DNA of 64,000 bases from Marchantia polymorpha subsp. ruderalis (lineage: Eukaryota > Streptophyta > Marchantiopsida > Marchantiales > Marchantiaceae), in the NCBI GenBank assembly GCA_037833965.1, contig AP031358.1:6766001-6830000 (forward strand), read 5' to 3'. The notes under the pieces are model-generated. The model had not been told where the DNA came from. It saw nothing but the letters and a program-made list of their open reading frames with translations, and searched no databases. Numbering within the stretch: the stretch's first letter is position 1; every line of letters starts with the position of its first letter. This document shows, piece by piece, positions 61,564-64,000 of this stretch. The position numbers and the translations under genes were made by a program.

Positions 61564-64000
61564 TAAAAAATTATTTATAAAAATTATTAGAATCTTTTTA
61601 AACATCAAATGAAAATATAAAATCAAGAGGCTAAGAAAAAAAGGATTCCTATTGTAAATATCTTTGTACTCCAAAACCTAATTCTGAAATAGATGGCTTA
61701 GGAGTAAATGGAGAGGAAAAAGACAAACACACATTCCATGCATTGGTCAAATTTTTTTCTTGTATCCAGTATAGTTTTTAAAAATAATCTTTTGTATGTG
61801 TAAGAGACATGGTTCTAATACAGTAATCAAACTACATCAAATTCTGTAGGGTGCGAAATTTATGAAAGGTGAAGGGAACAGATTATAGTATTTTGCAACA
61901 GAAATTCAAACCAGTCACATCATCGCACAAAGAATTGATTTACATCAGAGAGGGATGCTCATGAATCATAATCTGATGATGTAAGTTGTTGGGTTGGGCT
62001 AGGTGGGATATGTCATGATTCATGGAACATATCGATAGCTAGTTGATGCTACCACCCGCTTGATTCCATGCATCTACTGAGCCACGTCTATTATGCAGGT
62101 TTCCCATCGTTTGTGCTATATTTCTAAGTTTCATTCCATTGAGATGATTTCGCATGGAAGTGCTTTTCATGCAGTCTACCCACACGGGAACATGCATTCG
62201 AGCACCCCACACTTTGTAGGTCTCCACGGCCTACCCACCTTCAACGCCCGCCCGACCCAAGGACGTTCATCTTTCGATCGGATTCTCTCGCAAAGGCGGT
62301 CACGGAGGGACTCTGCTCCAGCATAATTGTGTGGGCACGGACTTCCATAGCACTCATTCACGACAAATAGTCGTCATGTCCTCGTGATCCATCCGTCAGA
62401 GCTATCCAGTACCCACCAAAAGATGTTACTCGATAGCAGAACCCTCGATTTAGAAAGCCCCGCGAGATCTGCAGATGCTCCAATCGGAGTCGAATGAAAA
62501 CAGTCCTATTAAAAACCTTCTGATCTTTGACTGGGTTTGGGAATTTCAGCCAATGCTCTCGCCAGGGGGCGAATTACGCCCAACTCTTGGAAGTGCCCGA
62601 TATAAATGCCAAATTGGCTTCAACTGCCCTACTATTATAGGGGGCAATGCGATAGCGATCGGAGACCAGGACGTCCTTCCAATCTCGTCGAGATCGCGAT
62701 GATGAGGATCTCAATAATTATTGTCCTCATTACGACCTCATTCGTGAGTGGGTCAAGTGTACGCAGTCAAGGGCAGCCGAACTGCGACCGGGGTCCAGAC
62801 GTTTTGGCGGCCTTAGGCACATGTGTCCGCAGAAATATCTGGAACCACTCGCTAACTAGGGTAGAGGCGATGATGTGGGTTACAGACGGTCGGGTTACCG
62901 GCACCTCGGGATCGAACCCTGAAGGGAACTCCTCTTTCGGCGCAGAGTACCGAGAAAAGTCAGAAGGAGATAGAGGAAAGTCGTGAAGAGGCAGAGGAAA
63001 GTCGTGAAGAGGTGACGGCCCGTCGCGCCCTTAACAATCCCGTACTGGTCATCTGACTCGGTCGCGTCGCGAGTCGGCGCAACGTCGTGAGACGTTCTCT
63101 CCTTGGGTCAAGGTTCTCTCAGGGGACCGTGTTCTAACCCTTCTGACACTGATGTCTGAACGACGACGGAGGGCCTCGTCTAGAAATTCAGAGTAGCTCG
63201 GGTACGCCAATTTAGAGCGGACGTATCGGCAAAAGGCATTTCGGCCTTCTCTCCAATTCTGAGCAACTCTGGTCATCACAATTCTGAATTCAGAAGTCCT
63301 TTTCAGACTAGTCTATCACAGTCCCACCCTTCTGGTGTATAATTTATCTCGCCGATACTCAGCTCGCTGCAAAGGTCACCACCACGTGATGGATCCTGAT
63401 CCGTATTTGAGCCCAACAGCAATAATCGTCAGGCATGTGCGAAGCTTTAAAAGGAAGAGTTGGCAGGCACAAAGGGAGAAAAATCACTGAGTGCGGAGCT
63501 TTAGGATTTGAATACAACAGAACGACATCACTTTCAAGTACGGAAGGGTTGTACACTCTGTGGCTGTACCTATGTTTACCGACCCAGTTAGCTGCCAGAG
63601 TCGCGAGAGATGAAAAATGGCGTTCAACGATGAACCGAAAAGTCAGTCACTTGGAGGATGCTGTGGACTGTAGGCATTGATAAAACAAGATTCCTCTCAG
63701 GTACAACAACTCTGATAGTCCAGTTGCTAAAGTAAGAGTAGGAGTAGCTGGTGAGCCTACGGAGTTGTTTGTCAATTGAGGGGAACCACATTCGGCCGAC
63801 AGAAGAGGGAGATGTGGATAGGACTTTCCCGTCGAGTGAAAGCTAGTGCTGAAAAGTCTGCTGAAACTGAAATTTCAGAGTTTCATGTCTTCAGGAGACT
63901 TGGATTTCGTTGCTGAACGTGTTCTACAAGGAGCCCTGCGGAGTTAGCTGAGATTGCGTTAGCGGCGACTACATCGACAACGCCTCTACCCTGAGAGATG
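61564..64000. other. Mixed-composition end region, possible decayed retroelement
   Basis: Composition rises to moderate GC after about 62 kb. The minus frame at 63279-63049 reads NWREGRNAFCRYVRSKL...YSEFLDEALRRRSD, vaguely like the capsid part of a Ty3-type gag, but it is short and unsupported by neighbours. GGAAAGTCGTGAAGAGG is duplicated near 62974-63011. No gene is called. Confidence 0.35.

Noticed and set aside
62900..62930. tRNA-like B box on the minus strand (GGGTTCGATCCC)
   Set aside because: The arm pairs only partly and no D arm, anticodon arm or acceptor stem could be built around it.
1..64000. CRISPR arrays, operons and bacterial features
   Set aside because: No regularly spaced direct repeats with unique spacers. 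The introns, tRNA intron and transposon types all indicate plant nuclear DNA.

Overview
The window reads as nuclear DNA of a land plant, most likely a bryophyte; a liverwort such as Marchantia is my best guess, not proven. The pointers are a phototropin-type gene with GT-AG introns and a GC/GA-rich leader, a tRNA-Tyr(GUA) with a 12-nt intron, plant-type telomere-like motifs, and a repeat-dominated layout. Most short ORFs look random.

Layout. 1-9 kb: mixed composition, no supportable gene. 9.3-15.6 kb: AT-rich, with a diverged ~0.9 kb direct duplication (12336-13185 and 13352-14250) and several short-loop inverted repeats. 15.6-20.3 kb: no clear gene. 20.3-23.3 kb: the one convincing protein-coding gene, four exons encoding a 676-aa protein like the N-terminal half of a phototropin (N-terminal extension, LOV1, inter-LOV linker) and ending before any LOV2 or kinase domain. 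It has a G-box, a TATA box and a leader without ATG. 23.3-35.8 kb: no clear gene; a 41-bp perfect hairpin (25930-26038) and 60-bp repeats with an ACGTGG core (28.2-28.5 kb). 35849-35933: tRNA-Tyr on the minus strand.

37.5-54.8 kb is a nested transposon cluster. A LINE (about 37.54-48.63 kb; L1-like ORF1, endonuclease, reverse transcriptase, zinc-knuckle C-terminus, TTTACCA-repeat tail) is split by element A (39310-46053, minus strand, target duplication GTTTG). Element A is itself split by element C (43226-45475, plus strand, duplication GTTCC). A third copy, element B (49616-54830, duplication CGTTT), lies downstream. A, B and C define one family that begins TGTGGTAACCCAC (A has a variant) and ends GTGGGTTATTACA, makes 5-bp target duplications, and has a conserved TATA box about 0.9-1.0 kb before its 3' end. 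A and B also carry one long decayed reading frame: a helical domain resembling plant-transposon or gag-like proteins, a variable linker full of CGCCTTCGGCG-type palindromes, and a coiled coil. I see no reverse transcriptase, integrase or known transposase, and no pair of LTRs. They could be solo copies of giant ORF-bearing LTRs or an undescribed element type. This is the strongest candidate for something new in the window.

54.8-62 kb: extremely AT-rich, CpG-poor DNA without genes, with a ~465-bp foldback near its end. 62-64 kb: mixed composition, perhaps with decayed retroelement remnants.
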